Positions 22,550 to 34,329 of a DNA stretch of 64,000 bases are shown here, piece after piece. Origin of the DNA: Scatophagus argus. Lineage: Eukaryota; Chordata; Actinopteri; Scatophagidae. Location: contig NC_058513.1 in assembly GCF_020382885.2 (NCBI RefSeq), positions 10,077,774 through 10,141,773 of the forward strand, read 5' to 3'. Every line of letters starts with the position of its first letter. Positions within the stretch are counted from its first letter, which is position 1. The translations under genes and the position numbers were made by a program. The notes beneath the pieces are model-generated. The model was not told the origin of the DNA. It worked only from the letters and a program-made list of their open reading frames with translations, and did no database searches.

Positions 22550-23776
22550 ATGTCTAAACTTGAACGTTTGAATGCTCGCGTGGCCAAGCTACTGACTGTG
22601 GCTGTGCAGGAGGTTCTGGAGGTGGTGAAGGAGACGGTGTCCGAGTACCAGGAGAAAACTGCCAGAACACAAAGAGAGAACAAAAGTCTGAAGAGAAGAC
22701 TGCAGGAGCTCCAGGACAAGATAACAAGTGACAACAATGGTGGGTAACAAGTGTTGTTTCCTTATGCCATTTATCATTATAGATGTGACTATCCTATAAT
22801 GAGAAGTTACTCATTCATTACCTAATAATATTTTTGTCTTAATTTTACAGCTGTAGCATCTTCTAGAAGTCCATCACCTGAAGAACAAGATGACACAGAA
22901 AATCAAGGATCGTTCAAGGATTCAGGACTTGCTTTGAGGCAGAACTCAGAACTTCCTCTCACAGAGAAAAAAACAATAAGCAACCACAAATCTGATCATG
23001 ACACGGAGCAGGAATTGGAACAACAGGAGAGCTACAGTAACCCTGAATCACGAGCTGAGTGCAGCTTGATGCAAGCAACAGAGCACTGCAAAGCACAACC
23101 AGAGGAGGCAATGATAGTCCACACATCACACAGTGTAAACAGAGACATCGGCACTGTCTCGCCCAATAATGCATGCACCTCCCATCCCAGCTCATCACTT
23201 GGGGTAGACTTGGCTGTTATCAAAAGAGAGCCTGAACCAACAGACTGCACAATATCAGAACCACCATGTTTTCAAGAACAGTATAGTGAATGTGTGGATT
23301 TAAGCTGCAACTCTTCTCGTTACAACTCTGCTGAGGTACACAGACCACAAGTTGGTGAAGAAACATGCAGACTTGTCTTTGTCCAATCAAATCATGTCAT
23401 ACCTAGGAGGCACGGACTCACGAAAAGCAACAGGGCCACATTCGACGGGAGAAAAATCAGGATGGAGCACTTCAGGACAGATGGCTCACACTCGTGCATT
23501 GTGTGTGGAAAGACATTTAGCAGGGTCGGGAACTTGAGAATCCATCAGCGTTGTCATACAGGAGAGAAGCCGTATGGTTGCACACAGTGTGGGAGGCGTT
23601 TTAGTCAGGCAGGAGACCTGAAAAAACACAAGAGGGTCCACACGGGGGAGAAACCGTACTACTGCAATCAGTGCGGCAAAAGCTTTAGTCGGGGGGAGAA
23701 TCTGAAAAGACACCAGAAGATCCACATTGGACAGATTTTACAGTTACAGCAAGTGTGGAGGGAGCAACAGCAATGA
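22550..23776 (+). CDS. C2H2 zinc-finger protein, tandem copy B
   Basis: Paralog of the gene at 18489. Exons 22550-22739 and 22851-23776; 371 residues. Exon 1 (MSKLERLNARVAKLL...) is nearly the same helical module as copy A, with equal length and splice phase. The central region is acidic and diverged, with an IKREPEP stretch that fits a SUMO consensus. Three C2H2 fingers lie at about residues 280-360 with TGEKP linkers; helix positions -1/3/6 are R/N/I, Q/D/K, R/N/R. The contact residues differ from copy A at most positions. The chain ends in a Gln-rich tail. Likely a sequence-specific nuclear regulator; target unknown. Confidence 0.9.
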
Positions 23777-25691
23777 TTATCATAGTGGACTCACTGCAAA
23801 ATCAGCACACTTTTTGTTCTGTGCCATTAGTTTAAGAAGTAGTTGCAAGAACCAGTTGCTTCAGAAGTTTAAAATTAAAAGGCTAGCTCATTGTTACTGG
23901 GAGTTACTTGCTATTCTGGTATGTAGCCAGTTTTGTGGTACTTATGATAGTCTTTTTGTTTATCTGTTCATGATGGAGCTAAAGCTTTACAGAGAGAAAT
24001 GCACTGATATAAAGCTTACTCTCGATATCTGGACTGATACTTTTTCTGATATTCTTTTTGGTTTTATGTGAAAGTTTGCTAAATAGAACTGTTAAATTAG
24101 CAGAAGATCAAAAGAGTTATTCTTTAAAGGTCCTGCACACATACATAAAGGTTATTGACATTATTTTGGATGATTAGGTGTCCCGTTAGGACTTTGTTAC
24201 ATCTCTCACAATTTTGTTGCACCTGGCAGTGTGTCAGAAATTACACCTCCATCACTCCCATTAGTACAGAGTAAGTAGTAAAGAGTTTTGTGCTCTTCAC
24301 CTAACCACAACCTGAGTGACGGCCTCATGTGTCAGAATAAATGAAAACACCTGTGGGTGTGTATAATGTAAAATGTGTAAAATGCATAACATATCAGTAA
24401 TGCGTCTGACATTAAAAAAGGCAAACTTTTGGACACCAACATTTACTTTAAAAAAGCCATATTGGTGTATCTCTACTTTTTTGTAACAGCTAGTGTCTAA
24501 ATTGGATTAAACAGATTTACGTCCATTGAACTTTTAATTAAAAAACAGGTTTCAACCTTTTAAGATGACAGTGTGTCAAACAGTGTAACCTTTGGCGGTG
24601 TACAGAATGAATTATCTGATCTGAAGTAAATGCTGAAGACAGTAACTGAAACTTTTAACATGAAAAGCATGATTGTCATTAAAACTGCTTGCTTTTCCAG
24701 ACCGATGCTTGCTGTATGCTGGATATATTTATTGCAGATTTATTTATTTAGGATAACAACGGAGGAAAATCATGTTTAAGCAGCAAAAGCAATAAATTAA
24801 TTTAATACCAGCAAAATGGCTCAGTAAGTGATGTTTCAGGAAAGTATCCTTCAGAGGACATCGTTAAAGGCTCGTTGAGGTAGTTCCAGGTGTATTGTGT
24901 CATGGCTTAATTGATTAGAAAGTAACAACAGACAAACATCACCTTGTTTCTTACATACTGAATTGTTTGGATTGACTGCACAGCAGGTTAGGGATTTAAT
25001 ACACACAACTTATGCACACCCTCAGCCAAAAAGTGCAAAACAAACTGGCATCTGAGGAAGATCCTTGTAAAATTTATGTTCCAAATACTGAATGAATTGT
25101 GCAGCATATATATATATATATATATAGAGAGAGAGTTTTGCTATGCTTATTTATCCCCCACCAGTTGTAACAAATTACATGGTAAATGCTGCTGTTGAGC
25201 CCCTATACATGATCCACTGGTCTTTGTGTGTGTGTCAAGCACCTGTGAAGTATAGCACATATGACAGAGAACACATGGCAACTTCACTGTATGACCAAGG
25301 ACCCAGAAAACTATCATAGTATGTCAACTGTCAACATTTCTGTTTAGAGTTTTTAGAAAGATACAACACATGAGTACAATGTAATCTAAAATAACGAAGG
25401 CCATAAAGTGGATTGTGAAACAGAATCAGGATCGAGGTTAAAGCCGAGAAAGATTTCACTTACAAGGGCTTTGCCTTGGTGTTTCTGGCACATAGCAAGC
25501 ACAGAATAAAAGAAAGAACAAAAGTGTGGAATCACAAAATTAGATCTTTTTAATGAAAAGAGCTGTGGTGTTCAAAACTAAGAGGACGAAATACCAGCCC
25601 AATGAGTGTGCCAACGTTCACAATATACGCAGTGCACAAGATAGTAAACCAAAACTGTGTGTTAACGTAACACCAACACCAACAGCCAACT

Positions 25692-25728
25692 GTGGATACT
25701 TCACGTTAATGGAGCGTGAAGTATCCAC
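25692..25728. repeat. Perfect 14-bp inverted repeat, 9-nt loop
   Basis: GTGGATACTTCACG at 25692-25705 is the exact reverse complement of 25715-25728. Function unknown. Confidence 0.85.
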
Positions 25729-26132
25729 GGGGCGAGTCTGTCAGTAGGGGGTCTCGGGTCTCAGTGATGCGAGGCAGTCAGGTGGCCCCTACATGAGCCA
25801 AGAAATGTCTTAATAGTGGAAAATCTGACTTAATCGTGCTTTACTTGTGCAAATTTCCAAGCAAATTTGTAATTAATTAAATAAATAAAACTTCTGCACG
25901 AGTCCACCTTGTCTGACAGGTAATGCGTATTTGCATATGTAACTGTTAATTAAATGGTAATTAACACGGTTATGTAATTTCTTTTCTAAAACGGTTTGCT
26001 TTAATATAATTCATTCAGTTCAGTGAACCTCCATCTGTAGCCGTTCACACATCCCATACAGTTTGTGCTGTTGACGTGGACCTGCCCTCACCTCAGCACC
26101 CAGGAAGTGATTGACACACACACTCTCCGCAG

Positions 26133-26143
26133 GAAACCGAAAC
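26133..26143 (+). promoter_or_regulatory. ISRE-type motif near the PHETA-type gene first exon
   Basis: GAAACCGAAAC fits the interferon-stimulated response element GAAANNGAAAC. It lies 22 nt before the inferred noncoding-exon donor, so it may be in the leader or core promoter. An ETS-type CAGGAAGTG lies about 30 nt upstream. Confidence 0.35.
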
Positions 26144-26581
26144 ACATTTACACGCTTCAGAAAGGTGAGCAAACAAGAGCAATGTGGAAGTGAAAAAAAA
26201 ACATGGTTTGTCCCGGCTGTTTCTCAAGTTAAAGTAGGTTACACATGGAAAGCGAAACATGAGCGTCAGACTCAGTTATTTTTATCGTAGGAGAAATGTG
26301 TGTTGAGACGATACCTTAAAAACAGCTGGCGGGTCATTAATGGCGGTTATTGTTGGCTCGTCCCCAACACAATAGAAAGCGTATTAAATTGCGCACTTGA
26401 CTTTTTATTCGGGATATGGAGCAACACGGAAGTGCGCCATAGAGATGGCGAACTTAAAATTAAGCCTTGAGTCCGTTGATAATAATTCTGCACAAACACA
26501 CAAACAGCCTTAAATGAGGAAGAAGGCTAAATTCATTTTCTTTTGTGTCCGTGTTGCAGGTCCAGTTCAGAGCATCCTGTG

Positions 26582-26593
26582 ATGTTGAAATGA
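26582..26593 (+). promoter_or_regulatory. Minimal uORF overlapping the PHETA-type start codon
   Basis: ATG TTG AAA TGA: its stop overlaps the main ATG as ATGA. It lies in the same exon (from 26560) as the main start. Confidence 0.7.
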
Positions 26594-29149
26594 AGCTTGA
26601 TGAAAAAATCGTCTCCTATTTTGAATCATCCAACTCCCCAGTAGACAAAGAAGGGTACCTGTACAAAAAGGTAAGACACTTTGGATGGGACTTCATCTAA
26701 ATTCAGGAGGAAGTTTGCCTTTTCCAGTATATTGTGGTTGGTTTCAAAGAAGTATCTATGGAATAGTCAACTTCCCCTTTCAGTGCTTGCATCAGTAATT
26801 TCATTTAACACAGTTAACTTCCCAGTAGGCTGCTCATTTCACCAACCAGGTTGTGTAATAGATTGAGCAAACCAACGATTTCTAACAGAGACAGTAAACC
26901 ACAAATGGCACAATTGCCCCACAGGGTGAGATAAAGACTTCATATCAGAAACGTTGGTGCGTGCTGAAGGGGAACCTCCTCTTCTACAAGGAAAGACCGT
27001 CCGACCGGGACCTGACAGGAGTGATTGTTCTGGAGGGCTGCACCGTCCAGCTGTGTGAGTCCGAGGAGCAGTTTGCCTTCTCGCTGGTGTGGAGTGAGCC
27101 GGGGCTGCGAACGTACAAGTTTGCTGCAGAGGATCAGGCCAGTCAGGAGAGCTGGATCAAAGCCCTGCTGTCGGCCAACCACAGCTACCTGGCTCTTCTA
27201 GTGATGGACCTGGAGAAGAAGTACAAAGGTGAGCGACTGAAAGTCTCAGTGCTATCATTTATCTGTGGGTGAAAGAAGGCTGCTTTTGTTCTGGAGAGCA
27301 GCTGCGTGAGGCGCTGAGTCACTGTTTACAGATGCCATGTACATGGTGGTACACGGTATGCAGACAGTTTAATCTCCTAACATCTGTCTGTGGATACTGT
27401 GAACACGGTAAGTCAAGTTTGCAGTGATCTTATTTTTCAGACTTTGTCAAGGATAAAGATTCAACTCTCGCTGTAGTTTTTGATCGTATAGTTTTTAGTT
27501 ATGTTCTATTTGATTTAAGGATGCATGATATATGTCTAATTTTATAATTATTATTTATTAAACACGACAGTCTTCTGTATGCCTTTTGTCATTGTGTTTT
27601 TCTGCAGTTCTATAAAAGTCTTTATTTTGGATTGACATGACAGTGTGACATGAGTGTGTCAAAGCATTTGATTTGAATTTGCTATAAATGCCAAAATCTG
27701 TTTTTTGATTTACCTTATTGGAAAAAAAATAAACATTTGAATCTTATCAGCCATGAGAAGCTGTTCAGCAGTGTCAGCTGGAAAATCAGGTATAAATGAT
27801 GGTTTGTCGTCTTCTGTATATGTGAATCAGTTTCTGTCTGATGGTGTACTTTATCATAAGCTTCACAATGGCTGTCTTTATTGCTGAGTTATTTTTATAT
27901 ATAATATAATTTTTTGTATGGCTGCATCTTCAGTTACACTATTTACAGTGGTATTCAGTGATTATCATGTAATGAAGTGAATTAATGGCCTTATGTTTAA
28001 TAAATGATGGAGATTTTGGAGACTTCAGGAAGGAAGTTTTTGTAGGGAAAGCATGACAATTTGTGGTCTCATTAAACTCCATAAAAAATTATCACTCCGT
28101 CCTCCAGCTCAGCTGTACTTTATAGGTTTCAAGAGAGACATTTGAGACATGGTGGACCAAGAGTGTTGTTGGTCATAAATAAAGTATTTAGGGTGATATA
28201 AACACTTAGTAAGCTGCAAAGATTGGATGGTTTTTATCTTCTGGTTTTGCAGCCTTGCTAGGAAATAAAAGGGTTGCTCTAAAATACATACAGAAATGGG
28301 TTAAAAAGAAAACGTTAACATGTCGACCTAATTTAAAAATAAATCAGTAGTAAATAATAAATCAAAGCAAAGGGGATGTTTGTGTAGTGGTCTCGCCCCT
28401 CCATGGTGGATGGTTTGAGACTCCTGTTTAAGAGTTTTTACATTTATTTATATTGTAACAATGCAAACAATGACTTTTTCAGTAGGATAAAATCTTTTAA
28501 AAATTAAAGCCTTTATGTTGTAAGACTTTTTCAGTGCTCTACAGCCTGAGTGGCCGTAGGTGGCAGAGTGCTTTGGCTATGATTGTAGGACTGGTTGTTT
28601 GATCCGTGGCTCCTTCCAAGACCTGAACCAGCAAAAGTGTAGGAAAAGCAGCTTTGGTGTCTCTGTTAACATAACTTCAGCCATTTGGTTATTTGTGTTT
28701 TTTTCTGTTTCTCAGAAGCCTTATTTGAGTTCTCGAGTGAACCAGTCAACACTTTCGTCATGCCAAAATTCAACACAGCAGAAGCGGGATATCCTGCAGC
28801 AGGTCTAAGCACACAAACTTCAGCACCGTCTTTGTATCCAGCACCAGCTGTGGGAGCAGGACCCAGTCTGAGCTCCAGTCAGATGCTCCAAGCTTCAACC
28901 ATTTCATCCAAAACAGCAAGTAAAAGATCACCCAAACTCTGGCCCAAGAGGAATGCAAATGTGGTGCCTGTCAACACTCCTGCTCTGCCACTGGAGGAGT
29001 GGTCAGGGGCCTGTTTAGGTACCATGGAGGAATTTAGTAAATTACATGAAGATTATGGAAAAGAGGTGAAGGAACTGATTGCTGATTGGTTGAAGAGGGG
29101 ACGAGGTGATAAAGCTGTTCAGGAAGAAAACTTGATAGATTTTGGATGA
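26590..29149 (+). CDS. Sesquipedalian (PHETA/Ses/FAM109) family PH-domain protein
   Basis: Endosomal adaptor family that binds OCRL/INPP5B and helps recycling and retrograde trafficking. Exons 26590-26670, 26925-27228, 28716-29149; 272 residues. The N-terminus (MKLDEKIVSYFE, PVDKEGYLYKKG) and PH domain (residues about 20-120, ending DQASQESWIKALLSAN) match the family. After a Ser/Pro/Ala-rich linker, the C-terminus has FSKLHEDYGKEVKELIADWL, like the F&H motif used for OCRL binding (residues about 232-251). It ends in ENLIDFG, which looks clathrin-box-like but may be chance. The N-terminus is nearer PHETA1 than PHETA2; I leave the symbol open because fish carry several copies. Confidence 0.85.
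28540..28625 (+). repeat. Possible tRNA-derived (SINE-like) remnant
   Basis: GTGGCAGAGTGCTTTGGCT followed by GGTTGTTTGATCC (degenerate B-box of the GGTTCGANTCC type) and TGGCTCC resembles a short tRNA-like repeat unit seen in fish genomes. It is short and diverged, in intron 2 of the PHETA-type gene, just upstream of exon 3. Confidence 0.3.
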
Positions 29150-29309
29150 ACATAACTAAACCTAAACTTTAATTCCAGTATCTCTGGTTGCACTGCAAAA
29201 CTATAATGTAAATAGAAATTACAGAAACTATACTGAAGATATATTTCATATATTTCATATATTTGTATATATTTTGTTAGTTGTATTTTAATTATTATTT
29301 CATATATTC

Positions 29310-29315
29310 AATAAA
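29310..29315 (+). terminator. Poly(A) signal of the PHETA-type gene
   Basis: AATAAA 161 nt after the stop codon. Confidence 0.65.
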
Positions 29316-31477
29316 TGGTCTATGATCTCCTGCTCTTTTGATGTTTCATCTTTGTGACGTGTGAAGCACTCATGGAAAATTTTAAACAGAAAATGACACT
29401 TTTTAAAGACACTAACACCAGCTTCAAATGTGACATCTTTTGTACTCTAGCTACTCTATTGTCTCATTCAGTCTATCAATCAATGAATGAAAATTTGATT
29501 AAGATTAGATTAAGATTTCCTTTATTTCCCCACAATGGGGAAACAAACCCCTGTGTCAAATGTGTCTGCCCATACTGTCTGGTTAAAATGAATCTTCAAG
29601 GTATTAAAGTACTTTATATAAATGCTGACTTGATACCAGAGTTTCTGTACAGGTACTAAAATGATACTTTTTCTGATATCTTTGAGAAATGTATAGTCAT
29701 GATGTTTGTCCAAAAAAATAGACATTTATTTTAGTGAGTGAAAGAAGCTGAAGTTCTCATCCCCAAATACAAAAGGCTGTACATTGCCTACAGGATTACA
29801 AGACTCTGAATGCCTGGTTTCCGGATTGACAACAGTTTTTTCTTTTAACATGAAAAAAAAGGTGTTTTTGAGGTTGATGATTTGATTGTCCAATTGGATT
29901 GTACACCTGTGAATTAAAGTTGCAGGCCGTTTTCACTTTAATGCAGGCCAGTGATTGCGTGGTTAAAAAAAGAATCAACAATTGTATGGGGGCAAACCAG
30001 GCCAAGAAGAGGAAAGTCTTGAATCATAGAAGAGAGTCAGAATAGCTGAGAAAGAGAATGGCAGGGGGTAGGCAGAGCTATTTCCGTCTCTACAGCTGTC
30101 TTGTTTTTATGGTCTATGACAGAGCTTGGTCTCTTTCTCCCTGTGTCTCTCTCTCTTTTCACCTTCAAGCCCATACTTGAAGTGGCTCGTCCACTGCTCG
30201 CAACGTTATTCACATACAACTTAAACTCATTTCTCAGCAAATCGTTCTTTATAAGTTAAGATAAGCAGGGGTTGGATATTTAATCAGTCAACACCCAGAC
30301 AGTAAAAACATTGCTATGTGAAGTAGTAGATTTACAAATGAGCAAAGACACAGTGTCAGCTCACGCTGGGGCTGGATCCCAATACATAGCTCAGCGGTAG
30401 AAGGGTGTGATTGATGGCAGCCTATGGAGCTCATATATGGAGTTTAGTGGGTGGGTCACTGTCCTATTTTTCTAAAGCAACTAAACTGGGAACCTCTAGG
30501 AGCAACCCAAATTAGTGCATCCATGGTGGGAAAGCTGCTCATTTAGTCCAATCATCATGTTCTGTTTCCCATCACAGATGTGACTAAAATAACAGAAATA
30601 GATTTTAACAGATATTAACAGGTCCTCCTATTACAGAGAGAGATGAAGTATTTGAGAACTAGATTAAATCTGTCACGTGCTATGAAACATAATTCCTTAT
30701 ACCTGCTAATATGTAAACTTCTGGTTTTTTTTTCTAACTGTGTGTGGCATTTTGCACTTCTACCTGTGTGCAAAACAGTGAAACAACATGAGAGAGAAAC
30801 CAACAGGCTACCATTAGGTGTCTGAATGTAGTGTGCTACAGCCTTTCTCATTGATGCATAGTCACTGTTTCTAGAGGCCTAGTAGGCGTGTGTCAGCGCT
30901 GGAGCTAGACCAGTGTCCATCAGCCAAATGTTTTTAAGTTTCATGGCTGATTATAAACCCTGCTGGCCACTACTGATCTGGTCGTGGGCACTAATCTCGC
31001 ACTAAACCTGTCATTTAGACAGGTGATGACTTTAGGATATGTTGACTGCCAATATGTGTTGACACTTCGAGCAACTCAAAGCTGTTAATTACTTTTAATC
31101 CCACATGTGTGTGTATCAAGGGAGTGAAGCAGCCTGTCATAATACTCTGGGTTTTGTACTCCCATGGTGGAATCAAAAATAGCCACAACAAAGACTCTCA
31201 GTATGTCAAGAAGAAGGGTATGAGGACAGTTCAGTAGTCCTGCAGCATTCCCTGTCTGGCAGTTTTGCCATATTAGTCCACAGATAACACCAAAGTCACG
31301 CCTGCGTGTTGGCATTGAATTCACCTCATTCCAAGACTACTGGGGGCCAATTTTGGAGCATTGGTAAGCTGATCCGCTCCACCACCTTCTTGCTCCTCCC
31401 TCTTTCTCTTACTTTTCCTCAGCTCTGTTTCCCTGCCAAACCTGATGTGTGGCTAAAGTTAGCCCCCCGTGGGCTAG

Positions 31478-31486
31478 TATATAAGG
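31478..31486 (+). promoter_or_regulatory. TATA box of mylpf
   Basis: TATATAAGG 98 bp upstream of the start codon. Highly expressed muscle genes commonly use TATA promoters, and transcription would start near 31510. Confidence 0.7.
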
Positions 31487-31575
31487 CCCCAAGGGTCCAA
31501 TACCTACATGTCAGTCACATCGGCTTTGGCGTAGGCTTCTCTTCTTGACCAACAACAACCCCACAAACTTGAGAG

Positions 31576-34084
31576 ATGGTGAGTGTGGCCACGTTCCTTG
31601 GAAGAACTGTCTCTAGGGATGTAGGATCTTCTCAGCACTAAACTGATGAGATGAAAGCATCACTGAAACATCTACTATCTGGATTACCAATGGCTCGTGA
31701 AGTAAAATTCTCTTGAACCGAGCATCCTGAACTGTGGATTCGGACCCAGTCTTAACTTTAATCTGCTCGCTTGAACTAAAGTTTAGTTAACATCTCAGAT
31801 CTTAACCATGATGAAATACTGAAAGGCAAAATGTTTTGGGATGACTGGTACGTTATTTTAGCTCCCAAAGCAATTACGTGGTACTTTACCCTCTAAATTG
31901 ACTGATAGATTTAAAATGGATAGACTTTTTTTCACAAAAGCTTTGTGAACTAAATGTGTGATTTGTTAGCAGTTTGGCCATAATACAGATGTAGAAGTTA
32001 CTGAAAGGAGAAGTTAAGTACTTCTTTGTGTACTTCAAATAGGGCATCCTTGATAATCTTACGATTACCACTCAGAGTTATGCACTGCATTTTATAGTGA
32101 TGTCTGTGTGGATAATGTCATGCTTGAGGCTTTACTTTTTGTTTTTAGTTAGTTTTTTGTTTTGTTTTTACCTTGCATCATTGTACAGGCACCCAAGAAA
32201 GCCAAGAGGAGGCAGCAGCAGGGTGAGGGTGGATCCTCCAATGTGTTCTCCATGTTTGAGCAGAGCCAGATCCAGGAGTACAAGGAGGTAAAGTTTTCTT
32301 TATCAGATCTCCAGCACTTCAAATTTTGTAGTCATGGGAAATCAAATCCTTCTGGTCTTGAGAGAAAGGGGATTTTTGTGGGGCTCATATTAGTGATGAC
32401 TCCATGTATCATTGACCTTGGTGGTAACTTGAGGAAGCTTCCAAATGATATAGACCTGATTTGGTTGACTGTGTGACAGCAAAAATGTCCTCATCAGCAT
32501 GACAGTACCGTAAATCAGTTTTCCGATGACAGCAGCTACCTCTCCCCAGGGTTGGCTCAGTAATCCTCCTAGAGACTCAAAACACTCGTTCTCTAACCCC
32601 ATAGCGATGCCTCCCAACAGCTGGTGGACAGTGATATTAATCAAAGCAGGAAGTATGCGCTCAAGGTTGAAACAATGAGAAAAAAGATGAGCTTCCTAGA
32701 TTTAAAGTTGAGCCTACATTTTGTGAAAAGAAAAGGGAACAGTAGAAAGGTTGATTGAAAAGAGAATACAGTGGATCCAGTGGCTTAGCTGACCTTTTAG
32801 AGGGTCACATTGGGGGATAAGGTCGGAAAATTTAGTCACAAGGCATGAAAAGAAGAAGAGGGGCGGTGACAGCTGTAATCAATACCTTCTCCTTAAATGT
32901 CGCAAGGGGCTCGTCTCACATTCCGAGACCATTTTAACACCTTAGAAAGACAAGTGGCCGACCAGCTGCCAAGTCCCAAAAGGTTTGCAATGCCATCTTT
33001 GGTTTCACTGGATGCTACGCCCAGCTATGTGCAAAGAGAGGTGGATAACAGCTCCACATTCACACGCTCATGTTGGCGGACTACTGCATGCAAATAATTA
33101 TCACAAACAAGCCTTATGACGAGGACTTGTGAGAAATGTGAGCGTCTCAAGTTTCACTGTTTTCATTAGTTTTTGGGGTTTTTTTTTGTTTATATTGTGT
33201 GAGCTCATGAGTGCCACCTGAGGAGGTGGTGAACCATTTGCAGCAACGTTGAAGCATAATGTCTGTATTTTTTATGCATTAATTAACCTCCCCTCTCTCT
33301 TTCCTGGCAGGCTTTCACAATCATCGACCAGAACAGAGATGGCATCATCAGCAAGGACGACCTCAGGGACGTGCTGGCCACCATGGGCCAACTGAATGTG
33401 AAGAATGAGGAGCTGGAGGCCATGGTGAAGGAGGCCAGCGGCCCCATCAACTTCACTGTCTTCCTGACCATGTTCGGCGAGAAGCTGAAGGGTGTGTTGA
33501 CACATGGACACTTCAAGCCTCCCCTGCTTGTTGCTTTTTGTCTTACTCATAAACTTTTTAGCATTGCAAAGAGTACATTTATCCTCTTACTTCTCTTCTT
33601 GTTTTTTATCCTTTTTAAGTGAGACTAATGGGCTGTTTTTAACTCTTAGGTGCTGATCCCGAGGACGTTATTGTCAGCGCTTTCAAGGTCCTGGACCCTG
33701 AGGGCACTGGCGCCATCAAGAAGGAATTGTAAGGGCTTTTAACTTTAACCTACCTTTTGTCACAACAGTCCGAACTGTCACAATTTTGACTTAAGATACA
33801 TCCTCTGATATTCATTTTTCTCCATCTACTCCCTCCAGCCTTGAAGAGCTCCTGACCACCCAGTGCGACAGGTTCACCGCTGAGGAGGTGAGATGATCAG
33901 TCTTTGTCTCACTGATATTCCCATTCATTCAGTAATTAGTTGTCCAGGGTTGTAAACTGTTTCTGTAATCCCTCCTCTGCAGATGACCAACCTGTGGGCT
34001 GCTTTCCCCCCTGATGTGGCTGGCAATGTGGACTACAAGAACATCTGCTACGTCATCACACACGGAGAGGACAAGGAGGAGTAA
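31576..34084 (+). CDS. mylpf: Fast skeletal myosin regulatory light chain (MYLPF)
   Basis: EF-hand light chain that binds the IQ/neck region of fast skeletal myosin heavy chain. Exons: 31576-31578 (ATG alone), 32189-32287, 33311-33491, 33650-33728, 33839-33887, 33983-34084; 170 residues (family about 169). The N-terminus [12 protein letters not shown] is followed by [10 protein letters not shown], which holds the MLCK-phosphorylated Ser. EF-hand 1 ([13 protein letters not shown]) keeps the divalent-ion ligands; later EF-hands are degenerate, as is normal. The chain ends [14 protein letters not shown]. The short TATA-to-ATG leader and strong polyadenylation sites fit an abundant muscle mRNA. 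Fish may have a and b copies; which one is not decided here. Confidence 0.96.
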
Positions 34085-34323
34085 ATCCCCCTCTCTCAAG
34101 ATCTCTACCTCCGTTCAAACCCATACTTGCCGCACCATCTACTCACTCCCCCTTCTCCGACGCCGTGGCTTCCTTGCACACTTTCGCGCCCCGGTCCACT
34201 CTTTTCACTTGCCAGCTCACTACAAAAAGACTTGTCTCCTTTATCGAGATATTCAGTGAGAGGACTGGAGGCTGTGGGGGTGTTTGTGTGTGAGTACCAA
34301 CAGGGGAACATGGGATTATTTTC

Positions 34324-34329
34324 AATAAA
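34324..34329 (+). terminator. Poly(A) signal of mylpf
   Basis: AATAAA 240 nt after the mylpf stop codon; another AATAAA near 34929 could serve a longer 3' UTR. Confidence 0.65.

Larger units (their letters stand above)
23777..26589. other. Intergenic; 5' leader of the PHETA-type gene at the right end
   Basis: Mostly AT-rich unique-looking sequence with a short (TA)n at about 25107-25125. Contains a perfect 14-bp hairpin (25692-25728), an ISRE-type motif (26133-26143), and an inferred noncoding exon ending at donor GTGAGC (26165) that joins the exon starting at 26560. No protein gene is seen. Confidence 0.6.
29150..31575. other. Intergenic, ending in the mylpf promoter
   Basis: AT-rich with no coding content recognised in 29.3-31.3 kb. 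The last 200 bp are the mylpf promoter and leader: CATTCC at about 31328, TATATAAGG at 31478, and the leader running to the ATG at 31576. Confidence 0.6.
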
